Source: Paenibacillus sp. FSL H7-0737
GTDB taxonomy: Bacteria > Bacillota > Bacilli > Paenibacillales > Paenibacillaceae
NCBI RefSeq assembly: GCF_000758545.1
Contig: NZ_CP009279.1
Location: forward strand, 4,216,001-4,280,000
Length of the DNA: 64,000 bases
Direction of reading: 5' to 3'
Shown here: positions 49,305 through 58,803 of the stretch, piece by piece
Numbering within the stretch: position 1 is the stretch's first letter
How the letters are laid out: each line of letters begins with the position of its first letter
The notes under the pieces: model-generated
Database searches by the model: none
The model's input: only the letters and a program-made list of their open reading frames with translations
What the model was told of the DNA's origin: nothing
Made by a program: the position numbers and the translations under genes

Positions 49305-50984
49305 ATGATCAAGTTCAAGAAAATGTGGTCGGTTCTCACGGTCACAGCACTTATCACTCTCACAGCATGTGGCAGTAGCGGCACATCTAATGAGAATGCC
49401 AAAAATGGTAACGCTACCAATAATACCCAATCCGAAGCAGATGCTGCTTTCGCAAAAGGCAAATACGATCCACCGATCGAGTTCAGTGCCGTATTGATGC
49501 CTAAGAAGTATGTTCAAGGTGATACCAAAGAAAACAACGTTCACGATCGCTGGATGCTTGAAACATTGGGTATGAAGCATAAAGATACTTGGTATCCTGC
49601 AAATGACGATCAATACAGACAAAAGCTTCAACTTGCCATTGCTTCCGGCGAAAAGCTTCCTGATTTCGTTTTTGCACCAACTAACGCAGTATTGACCAAT
49701 CAGCTTATTGATTCCGGTCAGTTCATCGCTATTGATGAGTTGTTTGATAAGTATGCAAACAAAATTCTGAAAGATCACGTTGCAGCACATCCAGAACTTT
49801 GGTACCCATTCACTAAAGACGGTAAGAAATATAATCTGCCGATCCTTGAATATACCGACAATGATGATACGCTCTTGTGGTTACGTGAAGATTGGATGGA
49901 AAAGCTGAAGCTGGAAGCGCCTAAGACCATCGCCGATCTTGAGAACATCATGGATAAATTTAAGAACGAAAACCCTGATGGGTTAGCGCCTAAAGATGTG
50001 TACCCGCTTGCAATTTCTTTGAAAAACAACACAAATACCTGGATGGGCCAACTAGACTGGTTATTCGGGGCATACGGTACAATTGAGGAACAATGGAACA
50101 AAGATAAAGATGGCAATCTTGAATATGGTTCCATTAACCCAGGTGCTAAGCAAGCACTCGCAAAGCTTAGCGAATGGATGGATAAAGGATATATTCACAC
50201 GGACTCCGCCCTTTGGGATGAAGGTAAATCCGCTGAGAGCTTCACGAAAGGTGCAGCTGGTATTCTGCCAGGCGCCAACTGGGTTCCAGACTGGCCAGCT
50301 CCCGATCTTATGAAGAATGTACCTGGAGCGAAGATTAAAGGTTATCCGGTTCCAGCAGGACCAGATGGTTTGATTGGAACCAAATGGCAGAATTCCGGTG
50401 TAAATGCTAGTATCATGATTAACAAGGATGCTAAGCATCCAGAAGCTATTTTCTTGTACTATAACTACTTGCTTGATAACTTAGCTAACCCTGCTGCAGG
50501 CAGTCAATATGAATATGGCTTTGCTAAAGGTTACGACTGGGATATGATTGATGGAGAACCAACAAGTGATAAAGACAAGATTAAAGACTTCTCCAATGAA
50601 TTCCCATTCTTAACAGGTCCGGCCCGTATTCCTGATCTGTTTATGAAGACTTTGGTTAAACTTGCTGACGGCGAGACACCTGTAACACCTTATGAAAAAC
50701 AAATGGCAGAGTTCCGTAAACCAGAAAACTGGGCGGCAGGAAAAGTGGTTATGTCACAACTAGACGTTCGTAAACAAAACTACTTTACTGGTGCTGCTAC
50801 ACCAACGATGGTTTCCAAATGGAACCTGCTTCGTCAGTCCGAAATGGAAACTTTCAACAAAATTATTTATGGCAAACTGCCAGTAGACTCCTTTGACCAA
50901 TTCGTTGCCAATTGGAAATCCAATGGCGGTGACCAAATCACTAAAGAAGTTAACGAATGGTTCAAGTCTGTATCCGCGCAATAA
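49305..50984 (+). CDS. Extracellular sugar-binding lipoprotein (LplA type)
   Basis: 559 residues. A signal peptide with lipobox LTAC (Cys22) and a Ser/Asn-rich stem lead to the large binding domain. GGGGGA precedes ATG 49305. The size (over 500 residues) and features such as DTLLWLREDWMEKLKLEAPK, and the WxGxLDWLFGAYG region, fit LplA-like binding proteins. It is transcribed after the kinase and regulator, opposite to the permeases, so all four import genes surround their regulator pair. Confidence 0.92.
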   Translation: MIKFKKMWSVLTVTALITLTACGSSGTSNENAKNGNATNNTQSEADAAFAKGKYDPPIEFSAVLMPKKYVQGDTKENNVHDRWMLETLGMKHKDTWYPANDDQYRQKLQLAIASGEKLPDFVFAPTNAVLTNQLIDSGQFIAIDELFDKYANKILKDHVAAHPELWYPFTKDGKKYNLPILEYTDNDDTLLWLREDWMEKLKLEAPKTIADLENIMDKFKNENPDGLAPKDVYPLAISLKNNTNTWMGQLDWLFGAYGTIEEQWNKDKDGNLEYGSINPGAKQALAKLSEWMDKGYIHTDSALWDEGKSAESFTKGAAGILPGANWVPDWPAPDLMKNVPGAKIKGYPVPAGPDGLIGTKWQNSGVNASIMINKDAKHPEAIFLYYNYLLDNLANPAAGSQYEYGFAKGYDWDMIDGEPTSDKDKIKDFSNEFPFLTGPARIPDLFMKTLVKLADGETPVTPYEKQMAEFRKPENWAAGKVVMSQLDVRKQNYFTGAATPTMVSKWNLLRQSEMETFNKIIYGKLPVDSFDQFVANWKSNGGDQITKEVNEWFKSVSAQ

Positions 50985-51001
50985 GCTTTAACAAACATAG
51001 A

Positions 51002-51043
51002 AACAAGCCGGAGCGTGATTCAATCGCTCCGGCTTGTTTTTTA
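51002..51043 (+). terminator. Terminator of the binding-protein gene
   Basis: AACAAGCCGGAGCG / CGCTCCGGCTTGTT followed by TTTT. Confidence 0.9.
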
Positions 51044-51106
51044 TAGAATTTGCACTCCTCTGGTAAAATAGAAATAAGATAAGGTCGTTTACAAAGGTGG
51101 GATTGA

Positions 51107-51643
51107 ATGATGAAGGGAATACCCAATGGAATTACGTTTGGCAGAATCATTTTGGCAATGTTGTTGTTATTCCTCAAGCCGCTAAGTTTGGCCTTCCTTG
51201 TAATTTATATCCTTTGCGGGGTCACCGATCTGATCGATGGACCTATTGCTAGAATGACGAACACAACAAGTAGCCTTGGAGCAAAACTGGATTCCGCAGC
51301 CGACATGATACTGTTAGCGGTCTCCTTATTTACACTATATCCGCTTCTGGGACTTACGCTCGAAATCATGATATGGATCTTCATGATCGCGGTCATCCGT
51401 ATAACATCGATAGGAGTTGCCCTCCGAAGATTCAAAACTTACGCAAGCATTCACACCTATGGCAATAAACTGACCGGACTCCTCTTATTTATAACTCCTC
51501 TATGGCTTCTCCACATCGATCACACCATTTGGAATGTCTTTGTATGTATCATTGCTACCATATCCGCCGTGGAGGAATTCATCATCCAATTCACTTCAAA
51601 ACAATTACAGTTAGACCGAAAAGGATTGTTTATTAAAAATTGA
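51107..51643 (+). CDS. CDP-alcohol phosphatidyltransferase
   Basis: 178 residues, about five helices. The catalytic motif D-x2-DG-x2-AR-x8-G-x3-D-x3-D is complete: DLIDGPIARMTNTTSSLGAK then LDSAAD. The enzyme makes phospholipid by joining CDP-diacylglycerol to an alcohol, probably glycerol phosphate, serine, inositol or cardiolipin precursors; this group cannot be told apart by sequence alone. AAAGGTGGG precedes the ATG. Stands alone. Confidence 0.93.
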   Translation: MMKGIPNGITFGRIILAMLLLFLKPLSLAFLVIYILCGVTDLIDGPIARMTNTTSSLGAKLDSAADMILLAVSLFTLYPLLGLTLEIMIWIFMIAVIRITSIGVALRRFKTYASIHTYGNKLTGLLLFITPLWLLHIDHTIWNVFVCIIATISAVEEFIIQFTSKQLQLDRKGLFIKN

Positions 51644-51647
51644 TCCA

Positions 51648-52244
51648 TTAGAAGCGGCTTTCACCCTTCGATTCAGACAAACTCAAATACTCGAATTTCA
51701 TCGAGCAGCCTTCACCCTGCGGGGATTGCGCGACAACACCTGCTACGCATTCAGCACCTTTATTCATTCCAAAATATCGGATCAGTGCCCAGTTCGCTCC
51801 GTCCTCTGAATAGGAGAAAGTAACACAATGATTTTGCTTGGTGATACGCAAATATGGATTATCCACAGCAACTTGTACGGAGTTACAATCATCTGACATC
51901 CCTTCCCTTGTCACCACAGACACGATTATGGGATACTGTCCGTCAAACTCAAAGCAAATTTTGGCCCAGTTATAATGGTCCATCATAAACATGAGACATC
52001 CTGAATCATATTTATGGCGCATTTCGACACGAAGTCTGGTTGTCAATTCAAAAGAATCTCCAACAGGTATAGATAAGAATGGCGCTGAGCTTACCATATG
52101 TTTTCCTGCCGGGTCTTGGAAAAAATCCGATTTAGGTGGTGCAATTATTGTAAGCTCATCTAAGTCTGTAAACTCCCAACGCTCGGGGCGATTCATCCAG
52201 CTCAGTTGTTCTCTTGTCTCGTTTACAAATAAGTTATTAGTCAT
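51648..52244 (-). CDS. DUF1349-domain protein
   Basis: 198 residues from the ATG at 52244, eight bases after AGGAG; the longer frame upstream lacks a site. Beta-rich DUF1349 pattern: RWEFTDLDELTIIAPPKSDF, GCLMFMMDHYNWAKICFEFD and the C-terminal VVAQSPQGEGCSMKFEYLSL, a concanavalin-like fold found in sugar-binding and uncharacterised proteins. It lies between convergent genes, with no terminator clearly seen. Function unknown. Confidence 0.75.
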   Translation of the reverse strand: MTNNLFVNETREQLSWMNRPERWEFTDLDELTIIAPPKSDFFQDPAGKHMVSSAPFLSIPVGDSFELTTRLRVEMRHKYDSGCLMFMMDHYNWAKICFEFDGQYPIIVSVVTREGMSDDCNSVQVAVDNPYLRITKQNHCVTFSYSEDGANWALIRYFGMNKGAECVAGVVAQSPQGEGCSMKFEYLSLSESKGESRF

Positions 52245-52418
52245 TCTAATTCTCCTATCATGAATGATTTTTTGATTACAAATTTTCCTTTCTCTGTAAT
52301 AATGGCAGGTAGCTTTTATTTTTACAATCAATGATGCAACAATAATGAAATATTCACATAAATTCCTAAAGAAAACACCAAAAAGGGATAACTCCAAGGA
52401 GTTCCCCCATGATCACAA

Positions 52419-55400
52419 TCAATCTTTATCAGGTATGATAAATGACACCGTAGTTCCCAAACCAGGGATACTTTGAATTTGCAAGCCACGTCCATATAGT
52501 TGTGTCAATCTTCTATCCGTATTAAGCAGTCCAATACCTTGATTCTTATATCCATTCGGATTTAACAGCATGCTGACTTGTGCTTCGTCCATTCCAATCC
52601 CTGTATCTACAATGTTAAAATGAACAGCATCCGCACGTGTCTCAATATGAATACGCAGTGTCCCACCTTTTGCCCGACTTAAAACGCCATGTCGAACAGC
52701 ATTCTCAACTAGTGGTTGAATCGTAAGCGGAGGCATCAACATTTCAAGATTCGCATCTACTTTCCATTCTACATGGAGTCTCTCCTCAAAACGCTGCTGC
52801 TGGATATATATATAATTCTCCACCAGCTCAAGCTCCTGTGACAGCGTAACGAGCTTGCCTGCATTTAAGAAGTCAAAACTTATGCGCAGATAAGCTGTGA
52901 ACGCATCTGATAACTCTCTCATTTTGGCAGTATCAAAGTCACTTAAGGACATGATCGAATTCAGTGTATTGAAGAGAAAGTGTGGATGGATCTGCGCTTG
53001 TAAATAAGCACCCTCCATCCTCAACCGGTCATTGACCGCTCGCTTCATAGATGAAAGTGATAAGGCACGATACTTCAACTCCATTGCATCTACCGGCTTG
53101 GTAACATAGTCGTTTGCTCCAGCCAAGAAGCCCGCATAGACATCTTCCCGCTCACTGCGTGCAGTCAGTAGAATAATAGGTAATTCATACATCGTAAACC
53201 GCTCGCGGACTAATCTAGTCATTTCGTAACCAGACATACCCGGCATCATCACATCAGCGATGATCAGATCGAATCGATCATGGTTTAACTTATCCAGCGC
53301 TTCACGTGCAGAAGTCGCAGTCACCATCTGATATGTTCCATCTGACAAAATATTTTGCAAAACTTTTAGATTGACCGAATCATCGTCAACCGCCAGAACA
53401 CGAATAATATCAGCGTCTGTATTCGAGAGTGGCTCTACTTCCTTCGTGGAGTATGTGGCGGCCACCATAGTAGATACCTCAGCAGTGATCCATTCACTGA
53501 AAGGTGACAATGGGTCCGTATCTTTTTCTATATGAATATCAGAAATGGAAGACTGTACACTCTCATTTACTTCAGGTAATTTGAAGCTGAACTTACTTCC
53601 CTTGCCCGGCTGCGATTGCAATAATAATTCACTACCGTGCAGCTCAACCAACTCTTTACAAATACTAAGACCCAGACCGATACCACCTTCACCGTAAGCT
53701 CCTTGTTCATAACGCATAAATACACGCTTTCTCAGTGCCTCATCCATACCAATTCCTGTATCCGTAACATGGATCCATACCTGCCCATCCACTTGTTCTG
53801 CTGACAGTACAACACTTCCCTGTTCGGTGAACTTAAGCGCATTATGAACTAGATTAATCAGAATCTGTACCAATCGTTCCTCATCAGCATATACACACGG
53901 CAAATCCTCATTAATGTCCATGCGAAGCTCCACCTTAGTCTCACCGGTCAGGAAGCGTAACATATCCAGCACGCCCTCAGCCAAGGACCTTACTTGCACC
54001 ACCTTGATGTTCATCACAATCCGTTTATCCTGCAATCTCACTACATCTAGCAAATCGTTCAGCATGAGCGACATCCGCCGACTGACCATTATTAGCAGTT
54101 CCATGTCACGTTGACTCTCTTCATCCAGTACATGTTTCTTTCTTATGAGCACACTCTGAGCAATATTCATAATCCCATGCAAAGGAGTCCGTAGTTCATG
54201 AGATGTATTGGCCAAAAAACGATCCTTTAATTTGTTCGATTCAGCCAATTGAGCATTCAGTAACACATTTTGATGGGATTGATGAAAATATCTCCTAAAC
54301 CAATAAGTAGAAAAAGCGGCAAGTGCAGCAATTAAATCTACAGGATAAAACATGAATTGTGAGGTTCCTGCGTAATAGACAGACGCCCACAATATATTAT
54401 TAATCACAGCTAGCACTGAACATAATAAAAATAGAGCTCCCTCAGCTTGAATAAATACCATTTTCATAAAATAATAAGCCGTCCAAAATACTGGAATGTA
54501 ATACAGGATCATATAGACCCCTTTTTCGATCGAATACAGCACTGTCTCTTCTGGACCAAAGATTATAAATAGGGTAAAACCGAGGAGTGAGAGGATATAA
54601 CTATAAAAAGCCTTACCTTTCCGCAGGTTCCCAAAGAGCTCTCTTCCCATGAGGAACAGAAACAAGCAAAACCCTATGTATGAAAGAACCTTTAGCTTCA
54701 ATGTCCAGGCAAAATCAACTTGAAGAAACCGGAACAATAGTCCATTATGTTCAACCCCAATAGATACAGCTGCTGCGACCATCATCGAAAAGAAAATAAT
54801 CAACTCTGTTTTTCGCACATCCATCAAATAAATAATCAGTAAATAGAGCCCGTGAATCAAAAGCAATACCCCTACAACTAGCTGCAAGCCAATGGAATTC
54901 CAGTAGACTGTATCTATCTCGTGTTGAATGCCAAACTCTACAGACCTAACAATGCCTCCTTTTAACGGAGACCCGTAATTTGACGCTCGAACAAATAGAT
55001 CCATTTGGTTCTGATCTGTCGGTACATAACTGATCAAGAATGACTTCGTGACAGAAACATGGCCTTCTTTCTCTTCAGATAACTTACCGAATCGTGAGAG
55101 GACTGTTCCATTAATCTCCACTTCAGAAGCAGTATAGACCGATTGAAACCAAAAGCTAAGCGGCTCAGATAAGGGTTGATCCAGCAGAATACGCAAATGA
55201 TAAGTTCCGTATCCATATGCCTTCTCTTGATCTGCCGGATTGAATTTATAAGTCCAGTTACCCGGCACCTGAAGCCTCTGCCATTTCGTAGCGTTGTTAA
55301 TATTGGTAGCGTTCACCCATTGTTCAGGATAGAATTCCCATTCACCATCCAGCGGAAAGGAGCTTAGTGATTCAATATCCACCCCACGTAAATCTAATAC

Positions 55401-55535
55401 ACCTTGTTTCACAGCAGGTGGATTGGACAACGAAAAATGATTATGCCAGCCCCATCGCACAACAATCAAGAGACCGATAAATACTACTATGTATAACATA
55501 TGACTTAACTTAATTTTATTCTCCGAAGTTCTCAT
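52419..55535 (-). CDS. Hybrid sensor histidine kinase with 7TM sensor
   Basis: 1038 residues from the ATG at 55535, preceded by GAGGCG; an upstream GTG in frame has no good site. Order: TM, extracellular jelly-roll (about 40-190), a seven-helix membrane unit of the 7TMR-DISM type (about 205-420), then HisKA with NTSHELRTPLHGIMNIAQSV near 445, HATPase (VHNALKFTEQG, DTGIGMDE), a receiver with ADVMMPGMSGYE near 760, a second His_kinase-type helix QAQIHPHFLFNTLNSI near 850, and a second HATPase (LVENAVRHG, DTGIGMDEAQ). Two kinase cores around one receiver make it unusual. Confidence 0.92.
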   Translation of the reverse strand: MRTSENKIKLSHMLYIVVFIGLLIVVRWGWHNHFSLSNPPAVKQGVLDLRGVDIESLSSFPLDGEWEFYPEQWVNATNINNATKWQRLQVPGNWTYKFNPADQEKAYGYGTYHLRILLDQPLSEPLSFWFQSVYTASEVEINGTVLSRFGKLSEEKEGHVSVTKSFLISYVPTDQNQMDLFVRASNYGSPLKGGIVRSVEFGIQHEIDTVYWNSIGLQLVVGVLLLIHGLYLLIIYLMDVRKTELIIFFSMMVAAAVSIGVEHNGLLFRFLQVDFAWTLKLKVLSYIGFCLFLFLMGRELFGNLRKGKAFYSYILSLLGFTLFIIFGPEETVLYSIEKGVYMILYYIPVFWTAYYFMKMVFIQAEGALFLLCSVLAVINNILWASVYYAGTSQFMFYPVDLIAALAAFSTYWFRRYFHQSHQNVLLNAQLAESNKLKDRFLANTSHELRTPLHGIMNIAQSVLIRKKHVLDEESQRDMELLIMVSRRMSLMLNDLLDVVRLQDKRIVMNIKVVQVRSLAEGVLDMLRFLTGETKVELRMDINEDLPCVYADEERLVQILINLVHNALKFTEQGSVVLSAEQVDGQVWIHVTDTGIGMDEALRKRVFMRYEQGAYGEGGIGLGLSICKELVELHGSELLLQSQPGKGSKFSFKLPEVNESVQSSISDIHIEKDTDPLSPFSEWITAEVSTMVAATYSTKEVEPLSNTDADIIRVLAVDDDSVNLKVLQNILSDGTYQMVTATSAREALDKLNHDRFDLIIADVMMPGMSGYEMTRLVRERFTMYELPIILLTARSEREDVYAGFLAGANDYVTKPVDAMELKYRALSLSSMKRAVNDRLRMEGAYLQAQIHPHFLFNTLNSIMSLSDFDTAKMRELSDAFTAYLRISFDFLNAGKLVTLSQELELVENYIYIQQQRFEERLHVEWKVDANLEMLMPPLTIQPLVENAVRHGVLSRAKGGTLRIHIETRADAVHFNIVDTGIGMDEAQVSMLLNPNGYKNQGIGLLNTDRRLTQLYGRGLQIQSIPGLGTTVSFIIPDKD

Positions 55536-55662
55536 GTACGCCTCATTCTTCGATAAATTTAATAGTGCTATATTCCCATCTTCCACTATTGAATATTATA
55601 GTCTGATTATACTATATTATGAGGTTTATAGAGGTGGGTAATCCTAGTTTCAAAGGACAAAA

Positions 55663-55697
55663 AAAAGGAACTCCGTTTTGAGCGGAGTTCCTTTTTT
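55663..55697 (-). terminator. Terminator of the ankyrin lipoprotein or antisense side
   Basis: AAAGGAACTCCG / CGGAGTTCCTTT with T-runs on both sides; lies just past the stop of the ankyrin gene. Confidence 0.85.
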
Positions 55698-55702
55698 AAA
55701 AA

Positions 55703-56422
55703 TTATATCGAATCACTACTCTTGTTCATTAGCATTTCTACCATTTCTTGATAACCCCTATTTTGCGCATGCTGTAAGGGACTAACTCCGTTAGAATCTG
55801 CTATATGAATATCAGCACCATGATGTATTAACAATTGCACTATAGCCTGATGTTCTTTGCCCCCATCGCCTAGTATGATAGCTTCTAGTAATGCAGTCCA
55901 ACCCAGATTATTGACATGATCAATATTGACGTCAGAACTTGTAAGAAGTTCTTTCACAATATCCACATGACCACGGTCTGCAGCAGGGATGAGTGCGGTC
56001 CCCCCAAACCTATTCACAATTGAGGTATCAGCACCTGCAGCAATAGATACCTTCACAAAATCAAGCATTCCTTCAGCGCCTGAATAAAGAAGTGGATTAT
56101 CCGAGCGATTGTCGCGGATATTGATGTTGGCACCTTGTTCAAGCAATAATTTGAATATATCCAGTTGATTCGTGTGTACAGCGATTAAAGCGGGCGTTCT
56201 ACCCTCATTATCTGTAACATCAATATCTGCACCGTCTGTTAATAGTTTTATTATAAGCTCCTTATCCCCTTCACGGGTAGCAGCTAACAACGCTTGGTTC
56301 AGCTTATCCATTTCATTGTTCACCTCCTGAGTTGATTGCTGCTCTTGGCTGTTTAACACCTTGAAATCATCGATCTGACATCCTGAAATAAAGAGGAAGA
56401 GTGTTAAGACAAGAAAGCGCAT
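55703..56422 (-). CDS. Ankyrin-repeat lipoprotein
   Basis: 239 residues from the ATG at 56422, nine to ten bases after AAAGGTG. A signal peptide with lipobox SGC precedes five or six ankyrin repeats, each with the TxLxxA and G(A/H)xxx signatures: AATREGDKELIIKLLTDGAD, NEGRTPALIAVHTNQLDIFK, LLEQGANINIRDNRSDNPLL, TALIPAADRGHVDIVKELLT, GVSPLQHAQNRGYQEMVEML. Such exported ankyrin proteins may bind partner proteins at the cell surface or act in toxin/immunity pairs. No toxin gene is adjacent. Confidence 0.92.
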   Translation of the reverse strand: MRFLVLTLFLFISGCQIDDFKVLNSQEQQSTQEVNNEMDKLNQALLAATREGDKELIIKLLTDGADIDVTDNEGRTPALIAVHTNQLDIFKLLLEQGANINIRDNRSDNPLLYSGAEGMLDFVKVSIAAGADTSIVNRFGGTALIPAADRGHVDIVKELLTSSDVNIDHVNNLGWTALLEAIILGDGGKEHQAIVQLLIHHGADIHIADSNGVSPLQHAQNRGYQEMVEMLMNKSSDSI

Positions 56423-56452
56423 GACATTCAACACCTTTCATGTAGACTCGCC

Positions 56453-57964
56453 TTATTTCGAAGTGAATGTGGCTTGAGAGGTTGCCCATGCGCCTAGTGG
56501 TGTTACAGTATACACTGTCCCAGCAGCCAATTTACCGCTATTCGTAATATCGAATACACCAACAGCACCTTTACGACTGGAGAATTTATAGGTTGCAACC
56601 CATTTGTCTCCGTTTGGAGCGGTTAGTTGTACACTACGGCCCGAAAACAATTCATCGCCAGGGTCTTGAGCCAAGGATACATTGATGGATGTATCGCTGA
56701 CAGCTTCAGCGCCAGAGATTTGCAGTGGAGATATTTCTTTTGCTTCGAATGAAGGATTTGCTATATTGGCCCAGTCAGATGTTACGGTATATTTCACACC
56801 CGGTTTCAAGACTTGTCCTTCAGGAAGCCGGAATTTCGGCTCAATCTTACCATCTGTTGATTGTGTAAATGGAACATACTTGGCAACGATGGATTCTCCA
56901 CCTTCTGGGGTAATCGTTACTTGTCTACCTTGCATGGAAGGAATGATTTGATACGTGATGCCATTTGCTCTGTTGTTCTCATCCAAAACAAATGCGTTAG
57001 CACCACGTCCACCACTGTATGCAGAGATGACATATCCATAGTCAATGACGCCATTTGTTTTCAGTGCTTCAATCTCAAAGGTGTCGCTGGTTACCTGAGT
57101 GGTTGCTGTCATATCCACCTTGGCTGCGTTTCCTACAAATGATCCTGCATTCTTACCTTTGTACGTTAAATTATAGGTTGTTCCAGCTTTTTGCACCGAT
57201 GTAGGAACAATGTACGTTGCAACAGAACCCGATTTCAGCCGCGGCATATTCGTTAAGGTTAGACCGTCATTGAATACAAAATCTTCTTTTACTTTAGCAA
57301 ACACCTCATTCTCAGCTGTCAAAGGAGCATCTAAGGTTACGATTAATGTAATTTCATTGATCGATTTCACACTTGTAATTTGAGCTTTATCGGATGGCAT
57401 TGCTTTACGTGCTGTATTCAGTAAGGCCGCTGTTTCGCCACGTGTTGCGGGTTCAGTAGTAGAATTCAATTGATTAACCCAGTAGTTAACCGATAAGACG
57501 TCACGCTTCAACGCCTTCGATACAACTTGCACGATTTCTTCATCCGTTACCGTTTTATTAGGGCTAAATTTACCATCTTCCGTTTCCATTATCCCTAAAC
57601 CAACAAGTACTGACGCATATTTGTAATACCATACGTTCGAGTTCACATCGGTGATTGGGGCAGTGTTCTCTTCAGTGCTTTGTAATTTAAAAGTCAATAC
57701 TACCATTTTCGCTAATTCTGCACGATTGATTGGATTGTTCACACCCATCGAATGATCTGCATAGCCCTGTAACACACCTAATCCCGCAAGTACTTCAACG
57801 GCTTCTTGAATTTCTTTATCTGATAACTTAGATGCAGCTGCGGATATTCCTATGTTGCCTGATGTAGGTGCTGCTTGTACATTTAACACCGCAAAGGATA
57901 AAGAGGTTGCTCCTAGTGTTGCTGCGACCATTAATGCTGCTGCTTTTTTAGCTACGATTTTCAC
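56453..57964 (-). CDS. SLH-domain exported protein
   Basis: 503 residues from the GTG at 57964 (RBS AGGGGG). Signal peptide with AXA site near residue 30, then two or three S-layer-homology repeats: VEVLAGLGVLQGYADHSMGV, NRAELAKMVVLTFKL and YYKYASVLVGLGIMETEDGK. The C-terminal 300 residues are beta-rich repeats of the Ig-like kind (TYNLTYKGKNAGSFVGNAAK, KYTVTSDWANIANPSFEAKE). SLH repeats bind secondary cell-wall polymers, so this is a surface protein. It is followed by the ankyrin lipoprotein gene on the same strand. Confidence 0.9.
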   Translation of the reverse strand: MKIVAKKAAALMVAATLGATSLSFAVLNVQAAPTSGNIGISAAASKLSDKEIQEAVEVLAGLGVLQGYADHSMGVNNPINRAELAKMVVLTFKLQSTEENTAPITDVNSNVWYYKYASVLVGLGIMETEDGKFSPNKTVTDEEIVQVVSKALKRDVLSVNYWVNQLNSTTEPATRGETAALLNTARKAMPSDKAQITSVKSINEITLIVTLDAPLTAENEVFAKVKEDFVFNDGLTLTNMPRLKSGSVATYIVPTSVQKAGTTYNLTYKGKNAGSFVGNAAKVDMTATTQVTSDTFEIEALKTNGVIDYGYVISAYSGGRGANAFVLDENNRANGITYQIIPSMQGRQVTITPEGGESIVAKYVPFTQSTDGKIEPKFRLPEGQVLKPGVKYTVTSDWANIANPSFEAKEISPLQISGAEAVSDTSINVSLAQDPGDELFSGRSVQLTAPNGDKWVATYKFSSRKGAVGVFDITNSGKLAAGTVYTVTPLGAWATSQATFTSK

Positions 57965-58110
57965 TATATTTCCCCCTAAGATCATTAAGTTATTTGTTGT
58001 TCATGTCTATAACTAAATGATAATTGAAAGAAATAAACTCCCCAGAAACGATTTATTAATAAAGTATTAACTAGAGCTTAAAAATATCGAAAATCGTCAA
58101 GAAAATGCCA

Positions 58111-58803
58111 TTACACCGTAAATCGGTATCCCGCACCCCACACTGTTTCAATATACTGTGGGTTCGAGGGGTCCGATTCCAGCTTCTCCCGTATTTTGCG
58201 AATATGAACCGTAACCGTTGCGATATCTCCGCTGGAGTCCATCCCCCAGACCCGTTCGAATAAATCATCTTTGCTGAATACCCGATTCGGATGACTCGCT
58301 AAAAAGACCAGTACATCGAACTCCCGCGCGGTAAACAAAACCTCATGATTACGTACAAACACTCTGCGGGAATTTTTATCGATATGAACTCCACGGATTT
58401 GGAGCTCATGCTTCTCCATTGGCTCTAGCTTGCTGAGCATGCGTTCATATCTAGTTAGGTGCGCTTTCGCTCTTGCCACTAATTCACTTGGACTAAAGGG
58501 CTTCGTAATATAATCATCCGCTCCGAGATTAAACGCCCGAAGCTTATCGATCTCCTCTTTTTTCGCAGATACGATAAAGATCGGCACTTCCTTAGCCTCC
58601 CTAATACGGCGGCATAATTCAAAGCCATCGATGCCAGGTAACTGCAAATCTACGATAATAAGATTGTAATCCCCTTCAAGAGCCTGCCCAAGCCCCTCAG
58701 AACCTGTATGACATATATCAACGGCAAAACCGTTCAGCTCAAAATAATCCTTTTCCAATTGCGCTATCGTTGCCTCATCTTCAATAATCAGAATCCTTGT
58801 CAT
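58111..58803 (-). CDS. OmpR-family response regulator
   Basis: 230 residues from the ATG at 58803 (an ATG seven codons earlier is in frame). Receiver: ILIIEDEATIA, phosphoacceptor in LIIVDLQLPGIDGFE, Lys in ITKPFSPSE. A winged-helix domain follows (FTAREFDVLVFLASHPNRVF, DIATVTVHIRKIREKLESDP, VWGAGYRF). The stop of the upstream kinase overlaps the start by 23 bases, so the two are coupled. Target unknown. Confidence 0.94.
   Translation of the reverse strand: MTRILIIEDEATIAQLEKDYFELNGFAVDICHTGSEGLGQALEGDYNLIIVDLQLPGIDGFELCRRIREAKEVPIFIVSAKKEEIDKLRAFNLGADDYITKPFSPSELVARAKAHLTRYERMLSKLEPMEKHELQIRGVHIDKNSRRVFVRNHEVLFTAREFDVLVFLASHPNRVFSKDDLFERVWGMDSSGDIATVTVHIRKIREKLESDPSNPQYIETVWGAGYRFTV

Noticed and set aside
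49230..49790. 186-codon minus-strand frame
   Set aside because: It lies opposite the binding-protein gene with no ribosome site.
52245..52397. Longer start for the DUF1349 protein
   Set aside because: The extra 51 residues are unlike a protein domain and the AGGAG site fits the ATG at 52244.
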